Assembly: GCA_001788965.1 (NCBI GenBank) | Contig: MFXU01000047.1 | Location: 1 to 40,561 of the forward strand | Direction of reading: 5' to 3' | Length of the DNA: 40,561 nt | DNA from: Candidatus Peribacteria bacterium RIFCSPHIGHO2_02_FULL_51_15 | Lineage (GTDB): Bacteria > Patescibacteriota > Gracilibacteria > Peribacterales > Peribacteraceae | In this document: in pieces, positions 1 to 7,559 of the stretch | Layout: each line of letters opens with the position of its first letter | Position numbering within the stretch: the stretch's first letter is position 1 | Made by a program: the position numbers and the translations under genes | Notes under the pieces: model-generated | Told to the model about the DNA's origin: nothing | Seen by the model: the letters and a program-made list of their open reading frames with translations, nothing else | Databases searched by the model: none

Positions 1-1
1 T

Positions 2-505
2 GCTTCCGTCGGAATAATTCTCTATCTGGCTTTTGCCTTTCGTAAAATCCCCAGGCGCTACAATCCCTGGAAATTCGGCATCGCCGCAGTCGTCACTCTG
101 CTTCACGACGTGATGATAACGACCGGAATTTTCGTAATTTTGAGTTATTACACCAGCTTCGAGGCGGACACCCTCTTCGTCACTGCTCTTCTCACGATCC
201 TCGGCTACTCGGTAAACGACACCATCATCGTTTTCGACCGCATCCGCGACAATCTTTTCGTCCAGGAACGCAAGGAATCTTTTGCCGAAATATCCAACCG
301 GTCGGTTAATCAGGTTTGGAAAAGGTCGGTTTATACCTCCACCTCCACTTTGATCATGCTTTTCGCTTTGCTGCTGCTTGGCAGCGAGTCGATCCGCTGG
401 TTCGTGCTGACTCTGATCATCGGGATAATTATCGGCACGTATTCCTCCGTCTTCGTCGCCACTCCCCTGCTTGTTTATTGGAACGACCGAAAGAAAACTC
501 AATGA
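2..505 (+). CDS. secF: SecF, protein translocase subunit (5' end outside window)
   Basis: C-terminal part of SecF, the membrane partner of SecD that uses the proton-motive force to help the Sec translocon export proteins. The frame is open from base 2 and continues upstream of the window; TGA at 503-505 ends it. The family signature is clear: a transmembrane helix with VVTLLHDVMITTG, then GYSVNDTIIVFDRIRDN, which matches the conserved SecF GYSLNDTIVVFDRIREN block, followed by two more hydrophobic helices and a short basic tail. About 167 residues are visible, corresponding to the last four or so membrane helices. Trigger factor follows after 45 bases on the same strand, so both genes serve handling of newly made proteins. 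Confidence 0.95.
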   Translation, partial: ASVGIILYLAFAFRKIPRRYNPWKFGIAAVVTLLHDVMITTGIFVILSYYTSFEADTLFVTALLTILGYSVNDTIIVFDRIRDNLFVQERKESFAEISNRSVNQVWKRSVYTSTSTLIMLFALLLLGSESIRWFVLTLIIGIIIGTYSSVFVATPLLVYWNDRKKTQ

Positions 506-515
506 TTTTAAATTT

Positions 516-549
516 TTGATTCCTGGTTCTTGATTCCTGATTCTTTTTT
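516..549. repeat. Short-word repeat (TTGATTCCTG type)
   Basis: The secF-tig gap consists of near-repeats of TTGATTCCTG/GGTTCTTGATTC followed by a T tract that runs directly into the tig start codon. The same word family occurs at about 9163-9262, 22176-22198 and 38416-38455. Confidence 0.75.
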
Positions 550-550
550 T

Positions 551-1849
551 ATGCAACCCATCGTCGAAAAACTCAAGCAATCGCGCATCAAAACAACGAT
601 AGTCATCTCGGCGGATGACAGGAAAAAAGCCGAGGAAGCAGCTCTCGTAAAGCTGGGTCAAAACATCGAGATCAAAGGTTTCAGGCAGGGCAAGGCGCCG
701 AGCAGTCTCATCCGCGAACGCGTGAAAGACGATGATTTGCTGGAACAGGTTGTCTCTTACCTGCTGCCCGGCATAGTCACCGAGTCACTCAAGCTCAGCG
801 GCGCAAAACCAGTGATCCGCCCGGTGGCGAATATAAAATCCTTTGACCCGCTCACAATCGAGCTGATCTTCGTCGAACGGCCGGCAGTAATTCTCAGGAA
901 GCCGGAAAAAATTTCAGTTGAGAAGAAGAAGCCCCAAGAAGCGACGGCGGAAGAAATCAATGATTTTATCAAAAAAATTATGATGCATGACCGGACCGAG
1001 ACTTTAGCCGACCGCCCGGCCGCGAAAGGTGATCTTGTCCGTATGTCGCTTTCGGCGAAGGATGAAAAGGGGACAATGGTGCAGGAACTCGTTATCGGCC
1101 ATTACAATATCCTGATGGGATCGGATGACCTGCTTTCCGAGCTGGAACCGGCCCTAATCGGCATGAAGAAAGGTGAAAAAAAGACGGCAGAAGTTTCATT
1201 CCCGCAAGACCATGACATCACGACTGTCCGCGGTAAAAAAATTCAGGTCGAAATGAACGTCAAAGAAGTCGCCGAAGTCAAAATGCCCGAGCTGACCGCG
1301 GAATATATAAAAACCCGCCTGGGAGCCGACCGCACGCCGGAAGTTTTCAAAGCCGACATAAAGGAAATGCTTACGCGGAAAAACAGGGAGCAGGAACTGA
1401 AACGGCGCGAAGAAGAGCTTTTTGAAAAGGTCAGCCAGTCGACCTCGGTCGACCTGGCCCCGGAGTTTATCGAAACCGAAGTCCGTGAAATGCTCCATGA
1501 TCTGGGAGAAAGGCTCAAAAAACAGCAGATGACGATGGAAGACTGGCTGAAATCCACGGGGAAGGAAGCGAAAACAGTCACCGACGAAATGCGAAAAATA
1601 GCGGCGGACAGGATAACCCTGCGTTTCGGAATGCAGGAGCTGGCCAAACACCTGAAAACCGAACCTGCGGAAGATGAAATCAAAAAAGCCCTGGCGGAAG
1701 CGCAGAAAAACGATTCGCATGCGGGACATCACCATCCTGAAGAGGACTCTCTATCCGGCGGCGCGCTCTATGAAGATGTCCGGTGGGAGCTTACCATCCG
1801 GAAATTGATGGAAGAGATCATCGGAGAGGTCACGCCCACCTCACTTTAA
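551..1849 (+). CDS. tig: Trigger factor, ribosome-associated chaperone and prolyl isomerase
   Basis: 432-residue trigger factor, which binds the ribosome exit tunnel and folds nascent chains. The N-terminal domain carries the ribosome-docking signature GFRQGKAP near residue 45 (family GFRxGxxP). A FKBP-type prolyl isomerase domain follows at about residues 150-240 (KGDLVRMSL through GKKIQVEMNVKEV), then a long helical C-terminal chaperone domain. A His-rich stretch (HAGHHHPEE) lies near residue 400. The start at 551 is preferred over an in-frame ATG at 530 because the extra seven residues only translate the repeat upstream. There is no Shine-Dalgarno, just a T tract. Its 3' end overlaps the convergent rel gene by 20 bases. 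Confidence 0.95.
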   Translation: MQPIVEKLKQSRIKTTIVISADDRKKAEEAALVKLGQNIEIKGFRQGKAPSSLIRERVKDDDLLEQVVSYLLPGIVTESLKLSGAKPVIRPVANIKSFDPLTIELIFVERPAVILRKPEKISVEKKKPQEATAEEINDFIKKIMMHDRTETLADRPAAKGDLVRMSLSAKDEKGTMVQELVIGHYNILMGSDDLLSELEPALIGMKKGEKKTAEVSFPQDHDITTVRGKKIQVEMNVKEVAEVKMPELTAEYIKTRLGADRTPEVFKADIKEMLTRKNREQELKRREEELFEKVSQSTSVDLAPEFIETEVREMLHDLGERLKKQQMTMEDWLKSTGKEAKTVTDEMRKIAADRITLRFGMQELAKHLKTEPAEDEIKKALAEAQKNDSHAGHHHPEEDSLSGGALYEDVRWELTIRKLMEEIIGEVTPTSL

Positions 1850-3761
1850 TCCTCCGTTGCGGATTTATGCCCCGCACCATCCGGCATTTGTCTTTATGAA
1901 TACTGATGTGGCCGCTGCGCGAAACCACCCCCACCAATTTTTCCGGCCGCGGATCGGCGGCCTGGGCGTTGCAGCATTTGGCGAACCGGTAAGGCATGCC
2001 GGTCGGCGCGCCTTCCAGGACAACAGGTTCCTTCTCTTTTTTCGTCAGGGTTTTTTTTGCCGGTGAATTTCGTTGCCGTTTTTCGGGCAGCGAACCCGAG
2101 AAGACATGCCTGAGCACGGCCGAGGTGCGGACCGAACCCATCCCGACCTTCACAATCAGGTCTTCCCGCTCTTTCATGCTTTGTTCTTTCCCGTCAAAAG
2201 ACGCCAGCGCACTCAGATCGTTGTCGAGCTTTGGGAGCCCCCGGGTCTTTAGTTCCGCGTTTATCGCTTCGCGGCCCTGGAGCAGGAATTGCGGGCGGTT
2301 ATGCGCGAAAAAGTATGTTTTCAGCTTCGACCGGGCCGATGGCGTTACCATTTCTTCCAGCCATTGGAGCGCCGGGCGGGGATTTTTGTGAGTCAATACC
2401 TCGACCACATCGCCGTTTTCCAGCTTGTGGGAAATGGGGACGATCCCGCCGTTTACCCGCGCCGCTTTGAACCTGAGCCCCAGATCGGTATGCAGCACAA
2501 ATGCGAAATCCAGCGGCGTGCCGCCTTCCGGCAGCTCGATTATGTCTCCGCGCGGAGTGAGGACATAGATGTGGTCCGCCAGCTTGAAATCCGCCGGCTG
2601 GTTACCTCCGCCCGGTTTGCCGATGCCGACTGACTGCTGTTTGAAAAGTATATCGGTAAGCTGCATGTTCTCGGCCCCGCGCATCACCCGGCTGTCCCTT
2701 TTTTGCTCTTTATACAGCCAATGCGCAGCCACGCCGTATTCCGCCTTGCGGTGCATTTCGAATGTCCTGATCTGCACCTCCATCATCGCGTTCTTCGGAG
2801 AACCGGGCAGCCCGATGAGGCAGGTATGGAGACTCTGGTATCCGTTTGGCTTGGGGAAAGAAATATAGTCCTTGAACCGGTGACTGAATGGCGTCGCGAT
2901 CCGGTGGAGCAGCCCCAGTGTCTGGTAACAATCGGGAATCGTCGGAACCACTACGCGGACTGCGAAAAGGTCTGTGATTTTTTGCAGATCGCTCAGGCTT
3001 TTCACGCTCATTTTCTGAAAGATCGAGTATGGCTGTTTTTCCCGGGCGATTACTTCGGCTCCTATCCCCTCTTTTTTCAGAAAAGCCTGGAGCTGGCCCG
3101 ACATGCCGGGAAGGAACGAACCGTACTCCTCATGAAGCAGCTTCAGTTGTCCGTCAATATGCACCGAGTCAGTCAGGTAACACTCGGGAAAAGCATGCCG
3201 TTCGAGCCGGTACTTGAGCGCGTAAATGCCGAGCCTCGCGGCTACCGGCGCAAAAAGCTGCAATGATTGGCGCGCCAGCCTGGTCCTGAATTCCGGCCGG
3301 ACGTCACTCAAGTGCTCCATCAAATAGGATTGGACCGCCAAAGCGATCAGCAGAACCCGGATATCATCCGAAACCGATACCAGCATGATTTTCATGTCAT
3401 CCACCGATTTCCTCCAGTCGCTTGTGTGCAAATGCGACAAAAGATGGATCCGGCTGACAATGTCCCGTACGTTTCTGCCGAAAAGATCCTTTATCTGCTG
3501 CAGCGAACAATCGGGGACTTTCAGGGCATGCTGAAGCAGGCAGGCTATCAGCGCGTCTTCATCCGGACAAAATTCGGACAAAAGCCCGGCGACTTCGCTG
3601 GCCTGACGGGTCAAAGTCATTGTCATCAGCTGGCATTGCCGGTCGCCGTATGTCTGCTTTATGAATTTCTGGGCTTTTTTTAAACGTTCCTCGTCAAGCA
3701 CCGGTACTTGGCGCCGGATCGCTTCCATGGAAGAGCCTGCACTGGACAAACTGGTATCCAT
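1830..3761 (-). CDS. rel: Rel/RelA-type (p)ppGpp synthetase, hydrolase site degenerate, no ACT domain
   Basis: 643-residue RelA/SpoT homologue that makes the stringent-response alarmone. The synthetase domain (about residues 230-355) keeps the hallmark FKDYISFPKPNGYQSLHT and the EVQIRT...AEYGVAAHW block. A TGS domain follows (ADHIYVLTPRGDIIELPEG, near 395), then a C-terminal zinc-finger-like segment (RFAKCCNA ... ISIHKDKC). In the N-terminal HD region the usual LLHDVIEDT is replaced by LLQHALKVP, and the earlier metal-binding His is also missing, so pyrophosphohydrolase activity is probably lost. The protein stops about 20 residues after the zinc finger and lacks the ACT/RRM domain; typical full-length enzymes are about 740 residues. 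Convergent with tig, 20-base overlap. No second Rel/SpoT or small hydrolase is in the window. Confidence 0.93.
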   Translation of the reverse strand: MDTSLSSAGSSMEAIRRQVPVLDEERLKKAQKFIKQTYGDRQCQLMTMTLTRQASEVAGLLSEFCPDEDALIACLLQHALKVPDCSLQQIKDLFGRNVRDIVSRIHLLSHLHTSDWRKSVDDMKIMLVSVSDDIRVLLIALAVQSYLMEHLSDVRPEFRTRLARQSLQLFAPVAARLGIYALKYRLERHAFPECYLTDSVHIDGQLKLLHEEYGSFLPGMSGQLQAFLKKEGIGAEVIAREKQPYSIFQKMSVKSLSDLQKITDLFAVRVVVPTIPDCYQTLGLLHRIATPFSHRFKDYISFPKPNGYQSLHTCLIGLPGSPKNAMMEVQIRTFEMHRKAEYGVAAHWLYKEQKRDSRVMRGAENMQLTDILFKQQSVGIGKPGGGNQPADFKLADHIYVLTPRGDIIELPEGGTPLDFAFVLHTDLGLRFKAARVNGGIVPISHKLENGDVVEVLTHKNPRPALQWLEEMVTPSARSKLKTYFFAHNRPQFLLQGREAINAELKTRGLPKLDNDLSALASFDGKEQSMKEREDLIVKVGMGSVRTSAVLRHVFSGSLPEKRQRNSPAKKTLTKKEKEPVVLEGAPTGMPYRFAKCCNAQAADPRPEKLVGVVSRSGHISIHKDKCRMVRGINPQRRIKVRWA

Positions 3762-3816
3762 CCGTTGTAGGAATTTGATTTTACCATAACATGCGTAGAT
3801 TTTTTGCGTTTTTTGG

Positions 3817-4047
3817 AAAGAAACCGAGGAGTCCGAAGAGTCCGAGGATTTAAAGGAATATATTATAGGAACATCTGAAAAATTGTTAAATTGCTAAATT
3901 GTTAAATTGCTAAGAATGTATAAAACGTGCGTTACGCTTGCGAACAATTTAGCCATTTAACAATTTAACAATTATGTCAGGGTAACAATAAAAAGCAGTT
4001 AATCAGAGCTTCCTATACATAATTCTTCGGTTTCTTCGGTTTCTTTT
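3817..4047. repeat. Nested inverted repeats made of two word families
   Basis: The divergent rel-rplJ gap holds an outer pair (GAAACCGAGGAGTCCGAAG type at about 3819-3847 against TTCTTCGGTTTCTTCGGTTTC at about 4024-4045) enclosing an inner pair (TTGTTAAATTGCTAAATTG at about 3885-3912 against CAATTTAGCCATTTAACAAT at about 3947-3973). Each arm is itself a tandem of short words, so the gap can fold into stacked hairpins. The rplJ promoter starts just after it. Confidence 0.7.
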
Positions 4048-4057
4048 ATAAATCGCA

Positions 4058-4085
4058 TTGACATTTTTCTCCCTATCGTTAAGAT
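4058..4085 (+). promoter_or_regulatory. Promoter of the rplJ-rplL operon
   Basis: TTGACA at 4058-4063, a 16-base spacer and TAAGAT at 4080-4085 give a near-consensus housekeeping promoter. Transcription would begin near 4092, leaving a leader of about 155 bases before rplJ. Confidence 0.8.
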
Positions 4086-4091
4086 GTAGCC

Positions 4092-4232
4092 AAGTCCGAA
4101 GACCGGAGGCACTAGGCCTTAGGCTGAAAGTAAGCCCTCCCGAGGAGTACAGCAGCGCTCACCCGGCCCCGGCTTGGTGGATCGTGCCGTGTTCCTCGCT
4201 GGTCTCCCGGACCCTAAGGGAGACCTTTTTTT
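4092..4232 (+). promoter_or_regulatory. Ribosomal protein L10 leader RNA with attenuator
   Basis: The leader contains AAGACCGGAGGCAC and later CCCTCCCGAGGAGTAC, resembling the paired AGACCGnAGG ... CCUnCCGAGGnGU blocks known in L10 leaders, the autoregulatory site where L10(L12)4 binds its own mRNA. It ends in the hairpin and T tract at 4201-4232. The position directly before rplJ fits. Known family behaviour is that L10 binding promotes termination; that step is inferred here. Confidence 0.8.
4201..4232 (+). terminator. Attenuator hairpin of the L10 leader
   Basis: GGTCTCCC (4201-4208) pairs with GGGAGACC (4218-4225) and is followed by seven T (4226-4232), 14 bases before the rplJ start. 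A perfect 8-bp stem plus T run is an intrinsic terminator; placed between promoter and gene it acts as an attenuator. Confidence 0.85.
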
Positions 4233-4246
4233 ATTACCCGTGTTTT

Positions 4247-4801
4247 ATGGCTCTTACCAGGCAACAAAAAGAATCCCAGCTAAGTGAGCTGCAAAAGAAA
4301 ATCCAGGAAGCCAAATCCGTGATATTTGCCAATTATATCGGGTTGACTGTGGCTGACATTTCCAAGCTGCGCTCGGAATTGAAAAAAGGAAAAGCGGAAT
4401 TCAAAGTGGCAAAAAAGACCCTGATCCAGCTCGCGCTGAAACAGCTTAATTCACCTGAGATCAGTCCGGATGCTTTGCCGGGTCCTGTGGCCTGTATTTT
4501 CAGCATGGAGGAACCCGTGAGCGGAGCCGGCATCGCCTTCAGGTTCGGCAAGGACCATACTCAGGTGAAGTTAATTGGCGGACTCTTCGGTAAGCAGGTT
4601 CTGTCCGCGGCGGAAGCAATTGAATTTGCCTCCATCCCTTCGAAGCCCCAGCTCCTGGCCATATTTATGTCGATGTGCAATTCTCCGCTGACCCAGTTTG
4701 CCACTACCTGTTCTTCTCCCCTTTCCGGTTTCGCCCGCGCTTTGAGTGAATTAGCCACCAAACGCTCTGCCAACCCTAACCCTAACCCTAACCCTTCTTA
4801 A
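4247..4801 (+). CDS. rplJ: 50S ribosomal protein L10 with Asn-Pro repeat tail
   Basis: 184-residue L10, base of the L7/L12 stalk. It begins MALTRQQKESQLSELQKKI and contains the family segment SVIFANYIGLTVADISKLR, then KKGKAEFKVAKKTL and LIGGLFGKQVLSAAEAIEFA. The start at 4247 is chosen because upstream in-frame codons translate the structured leader. There is no Shine-Dalgarno. Unusually, the last residues are (NP)4-S, encoded by four tandem copies of a CCCTAA-type hexamer at 4772-4797, apparently a repeat that captured the stop region. rplL follows after 17 bases and is the partner protein in the stalk. Confidence 0.95.
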   Translation: MALTRQQKESQLSELQKKIQEAKSVIFANYIGLTVADISKLRSELKKGKAEFKVAKKTLIQLALKQLNSPEISPDALPGPVACIFSMEEPVSGAGIAFRFGKDHTQVKLIGGLFGKQVLSAAEAIEFASIPSKPQLLAIFMSMCNSPLTQFATTCSSPLSGFARALSELATKRSANPNPNPNPS

Positions 4802-4818
4802 ATTTTCCCCAAATTTTT

Positions 4819-5211
4819 ATGTCAGATACTTTAACTCTCGCGAAAGAGGAGCAAGCCGTAATCGATGCACTGGAAAAGCTGAATGTCATCCAGCTGAATA
4901 ACGTCGTCAAATTCATGGAAAAGCAATACGGCATTTCGGCTGCCGCACCGGTTGCTGCTGCTGCCGCTCCGGCCGCCGCTGCCCCGGATGCAGAGGAGAA
5001 ATCCTCATATGACGTCGAGCTGACCGATGCCGGCGCGCAGAAAATCGCGGTCATCAAGGTACTGCGCGAGCTGACCCAGCTGGGCCTGGGCGAAGCCAAA
5101 GAAATGACCGAGAAAACCCCCGCCATGATCAAGAAAGGCGCAGCCAAGGCCGATGCCGACGCGATGAAGAAGAAGATCGAGGCGGCGGGAGGGAAGGTTA
5201 CATTGAAGTAA
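4819..5211 (+). CDS. rplL: 50S ribosomal protein L7/L12
   Basis: 130-residue L7/L12, the multi-copy stalk protein that recruits translation factors. The N-terminal dimerisation and L10-binding helices (residues 1-40) are followed by an Ala/Pro hinge (AAAPVAAAAAPAAAAPDAEE) and the globular C-terminal domain with KIAVIKVLRELTQLGLGEAKE and the end AAGGKVTLK. The length is typical. It is co-transcribed with rplJ and closed by a clear terminator at 5229-5256. The start is preceded by an A/T-rich stretch with no Shine-Dalgarno. Confidence 0.97.
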   Translation: MSDTLTLAKEEQAVIDALEKLNVIQLNNVVKFMEKQYGISAAAPVAAAAAPAAAAPDAEEKSSYDVELTDAGAQKIAVIKVLRELTQLGLGEAKEMTEKTPAMIKKGAAKADADAMKKKIEAAGGKVTLK

Positions 5212-5228
5212 ATCCGGTAAATGAAGTT

Positions 5229-5256
5229 AGAGGTGGCCAAAGCTGCCTCTTTTTTT
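5229..5256 (+). terminator. Terminator of rplJ-rplL
   Basis: AGAGG (5229-5233) and CCTCT (5246-5250), with partial pairing of TGGC and GCTG inside, are followed by a run of seven T. Confidence 0.75.
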
Positions 5257-5338
5257 AATGTAAAATGTACAATGTAGAATGAAAATTTTTAAAGGGTTGT
5301 TTCCATTCTAAATTCTACATTTTACATTTTACATTTTT
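5257..5338. repeat. Short-word inverted repeat (ACATTTTACATT type)
   Basis: AATGTAAAATGTACAATGTAG at the left and CTACATTTTACATTTTACAT at the right are reverse complements built from a repeated word. The same family recurs at 28956-29062. It fills the whole gap between rplL and the next gene. Confidence 0.75.
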
Positions 5339-5342
5339 TTCC

Positions 5343-5759
5343 ATGCGTTCCCTTCTCCAGGAATATATATTTCTCATCCCGCTTTTCGTCGGAATTTTCT
5401 CCGAAGCTGTGAAAATCTTCACCGAAGGCATCCAGCGCGGAGCCTGGCACGAAGGTCTGTTCCGCCCCGGTGGCATGCCATCAACACACTCCGCCTTCGT
5501 CACGGCGCTGCTTATCGTCGTGGCGAAAAAGCTCGGCGCGGATTCCACGGAGTTCGCTATCGCGTTCGTTTTTGCCTGCCTGGTCTGGTATGACGCCATC
5601 AGTTTTCGCCATGCTTTGGGCGAACAGGCCAAAGTCTTAAACCGCCTGCAACATTGGGAACATTTCTCGGAACGACTCGGGCATTCACTCAAAGAAGTAG
5701 TCGGCGGAATACTCTTCGGAGCACTGGTGACGATGCTTGTAATATGGATTTCGGGCTAA
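5343..5759 (+). CDS. Divergent PAP2 family membrane protein (DUF212)
   Basis: 138-residue membrane protein of the divergent PAP2 family (YuiD-like, Pfam DUF212). The family core is visible: a first helix at about 7-24, GGMPSTHSAFVTAL near residue 45 holding the phosphatase-like Ser-His pair, a second helix (FVFACLVWYDAISFR), and the C-terminal SERLGHSLKEVVGGILFGALV block. Relatives resemble phosphatidic-acid phosphatases but their substrate is not established. It stands alone between a word-repeat hairpin and a promoter of the next gene. The start follows a T tract, with no Shine-Dalgarno. Confidence 0.88.
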   Translation: MRSLLQEYIFLIPLFVGIFSEAVKIFTEGIQRGAWHEGLFRPGGMPSTHSAFVTALLIVVAKKLGADSTEFAIAFVFACLVWYDAISFRHALGEQAKVLNRLQHWEHFSERLGHSLKEVVGGILFGALVTMLVIWISG

Positions 5760-5835
5760 AAAGAATTTCACCTTCCTTACTTTCCTTACATCTCTTACCT
5801 TTTCATTCAAGTCCTCTTGCCATCCTTTAATATTA

Positions 5836-5865
5836 TTGACTTATCACAATTACCTACTCTATAGT
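5836..5865 (+). promoter_or_regulatory. Promoter of the zinc-ribbon gene
   Basis: TTGACT (5836-5841), an 18-base spacer and TATAGT (5860-5865). Predicted transcript start near 5872, giving a leader of about 90 bases, unusually long for this window. Confidence 0.7.
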
Positions 5866-5868
5866 TTC

Positions 5869-5957
5869 CGGTAAGCAAACGCCTTCGTCTCAGTCGATCG
5901 GACCATTACCGAGGACGCCAGAAAAGAAGGAAGGTTGCGTTCTCTACTTCTTTTTTT
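5869..5957 (+). promoter_or_regulatory. Structured 5' leader of the zinc-ribbon gene
   Basis: Two hairpins are possible: CGGTAA against TTACCG across the first 50 bases, then AGAAG against CTTCT followed by eight or nine T, which looks like a weak terminator or attenuator just before the start codon. No known riboswitch was recognised. Confidence 0.4.
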
Positions 5958-5964
5958 TTATTAT

Positions 5965-6267
5965 ATGGCTGATCAGCAGATCACCTGCCGCGACTGCGGT
6001 AATGCTTTTACGTTCACCGAAGGTGAGCAAGCCTTTTATACCGAGCGTGGGCTCGCGGCACCGCAGCGTTGCAAGGACTGCCGCGTGAAGCGCAAAAACG
6101 AGCGGCTCAGTAACCGCCAGATGTATCCCGCTGTCTGCGCCAAATGCGGCGCGGAATGCGAGGTGCCGTTTAAACCGCGCCCGGAATCCGAAGGAGGCCG
6201 GCCGGTTCTCTGTCTCGCCTGTTTCAAGGCCGAGAAAGAAGCTGCCCCGGCTCAAAGCCCCGCCTGA
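5965..6267 (+). CDS. Small double zinc-ribbon protein
   Basis: 100-residue protein with two zinc-binding modules. The first matches the zinc-ribbon family ITCRDCGNAFTFTEGEQAFY ... PQRCKDCRVKRK (CxxC ... CxxC, residues 7-43). The second is CAKCGAEC ... LCLACF, two CxxC pairs about 21 residues apart, near residues 57-85. Such proteins are common in Patescibacteria; their function is not known, though nucleic-acid binding is plausible. The start at 5965 is preferred over 5935, which would translate the T-rich leader. It has its own promoter, a structured leader and a strong terminator at 6290-6315, so it is a single-gene unit. Confidence 0.85.
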   Translation: MADQQITCRDCGNAFTFTEGEQAFYTERGLAAPQRCKDCRVKRKNERLSNRQMYPAVCAKCGAECEVPFKPRPESEGGRPVLCLACFKAEKEAAPAQSPA

Positions 6268-6289
6268 TCGCGACAAAAATCCACAAAAG

Positions 6290-6315
6290 AGCCCGGGGAA
6301 AACCGGGCTTTTTTT
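6290..6315 (+). terminator. Terminator of the zinc-ribbon gene
   Basis: AGCCCGG (6290-6296) pairs with CCGGGCT (6303-6309), followed by a T run. Confidence 0.9.
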
Positions 6316-6328
6316 AAAAAAATTTTCA

Positions 6329-6424
6329 CCTTCCTTACCTTCCTTACCTTCCTTACCTTCCTTACCTTCCTTACCTTCCTTACCTTCCTTACCTTCCTTA
6401 CCTTCCTTACCTACCTTACCTTTT
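6329..6424. repeat. Tandem nonamer array, (CCTTCCTTA)n
   Basis: About nine to ten copies of a 9-base unit CCTTCCTTA in direct repeat, ending in slightly diverged units. The array runs into the 3' end of the next gene on the minus strand and supplies its TAG stop codon. The same unit or its one-base variant CTTTCCTTA occurs at 5768-5800, 10220-10307, 25783-25891 and 28193-28357. Confidence 0.9.
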
Positions 6425-7421
6425 CCCGTAATGCTTCCACCCCCTTCAAATCACAAACCAAAGTAGATTGCGTCACCCGGTGTACCGGTGTTTCCCCCGC
6501 CAGCCATTCATTAATCGAATGAAAAGACTCTTTATACATCTTTTGCGTGCTTTCCTCGGCATAAAAAGCGATATGCGGAGTTACCAGCACGTTGGGATGA
6601 CTGATCAGTTTTTCATTCCACTGGAAATCTTTTTCATGCTCCAGCACGTCAAGTAATGCATGCGAGATCTTCCCGTCGTCCAGAGCTTTAAGCAGCGCGT
6701 TTGAATCAATCAGCTCTCCCCGTGCCGTATTGATGATGATTGCCCCCGGTTTCATCTTGTTCAGCGCATGTTCGTTTATCAGGTGGTTTGTTTCCGGGAG
6801 AAGCGGCACATGCAGGCTTACTACATCGCTCAAACCCAGTACTTCCTCGAAATCCACATACTTAACCCCAAATTGAGTCTCCAGCTCGATAACCCGGCAT
6901 TTGTCGCAAGCCAGGATGTTCATGCCAAATCCGTGTGCGATTTTGGCCGTATTTATGCCGATCTTGCCGGTCCCTATTATCCCCATCGTTTTCCCCATAA
7001 GCGCCATCCCCCTAAGCCCGTGGTAATCGAAATTGCCTTCCCGGACCTGCGCTTTTGCCTCGGTGATCCGGCGCAACGCCGACAAGAGAAGGGCGAATAC
7101 ATGTTCGGCGATTACATGCGAGCCGTAATCCGGAACATTGCATACCGCGATATTCCGGGCTTTGCATGCATCGAGATCGATGTGGTTGAAACCCACTGAA
7201 CGGGTGGAAATCAGTTTCAGTTTGGGAAGTGACTTTATGACTTCCGCGGTAAATTTTGAATATATGAAACCGCTAACGACATCTTTATCCTTGCAGGCCC
7301 GGATGAGATCGATTCCGTTCAGAGATTCCGTGCGAATCTCGGCTTTGGGATATTGGTCCAGAACTGTTTTCAGGTCTTCGGAATCGACTTCAAGAAAGAG
7401 AATCGAAGGAGGCGGAGGCAT
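6411..7421 (-). CDS. D-2-hydroxyacid dehydrogenase (D-lactate dehydrogenase-like)
   Basis: 336-residue NAD-dependent 2-hydroxyacid dehydrogenase, soluble, reducing a 2-keto acid (probably pyruvate) to the D-hydroxy acid. The nucleotide-binding loop is MGIIGTGKIG (GxGxxG) near residue 150. The catalytic triad is visible: Arg in INTARGELID, Glu in LLDVLEHEK and His in VTPHIAFYAEE. Family resemblance is to D-lactate dehydrogenase, but substrate choice cannot be read from sequence alone. An in-frame ATG at 7475 would add 18 residues that merely translate a GAATTGA word repeat, so 7421 is preferred. The last codons (EKVR, stop) are encoded inside the CCTTCCTTA array. Confidence 0.9.
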   Translation of the reverse strand: MPPPPSILFLEVDSEDLKTVLDQYPKAEIRTESLNGIDLIRACKDKDVVSGFIYSKFTAEVIKSLPKLKLISTRSVGFNHIDLDACKARNIAVCNVPDYGSHVIAEHVFALLLSALRRITEAKAQVREGNFDYHGLRGMALMGKTMGIIGTGKIGINTAKIAHGFGMNILACDKCRVIELETQFGVKYVDFEEVLGLSDVVSLHVPLLPETNHLINEHALNKMKPGAIIINTARGELIDSNALLKALDDGKISHALLDVLEHEKDFQWNEKLISHPNVLVTPHIAFYAEESTQKMYKESFHSINEWLAGETPVHRVTQSTLVCDLKGVEALREKVR

Positions 7422-7430
7422 AGAAAAAAT

Positions 7431-7502
7431 TGAGAATTGAGAATTGAGAATTGAGAATTGAGAATTAATTGTCAATTGTCAATTGTTAATTGTTAATTGT
7501 TA
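7431..7502. repeat. Short-word inverted repeat (GAATTGA / TCAATTG)
   Basis: Tandem GAATTGA units turn into TCAATTGT and TTAATTGT units, forming a palindromic array between two divergent genes. A related stretch (TTCTCAATTCTCAATCATC) encodes the C-terminus of the small gene at 15413. Confidence 0.8.
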
Positions 7503-7559
7503 TTCTGTTCACCTTCAAACGATAGCAATCCCCGGTTAATTCGTTTACAATTCCCCCCG

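Noticed and set aside
4058-4246. N-terminal extension of L10 starting at 4058
   Set aside because: The extra codons run through the promoter, the L10 leader and the attenuator hairpin; the family start is at 4247.
6329-6424. Possible CRISPR array
   Set aside because: The repeat unit is 9 bases with no spacers. None of the repeat arrays in the window has repeat-spacer structure and no cas gene is present.
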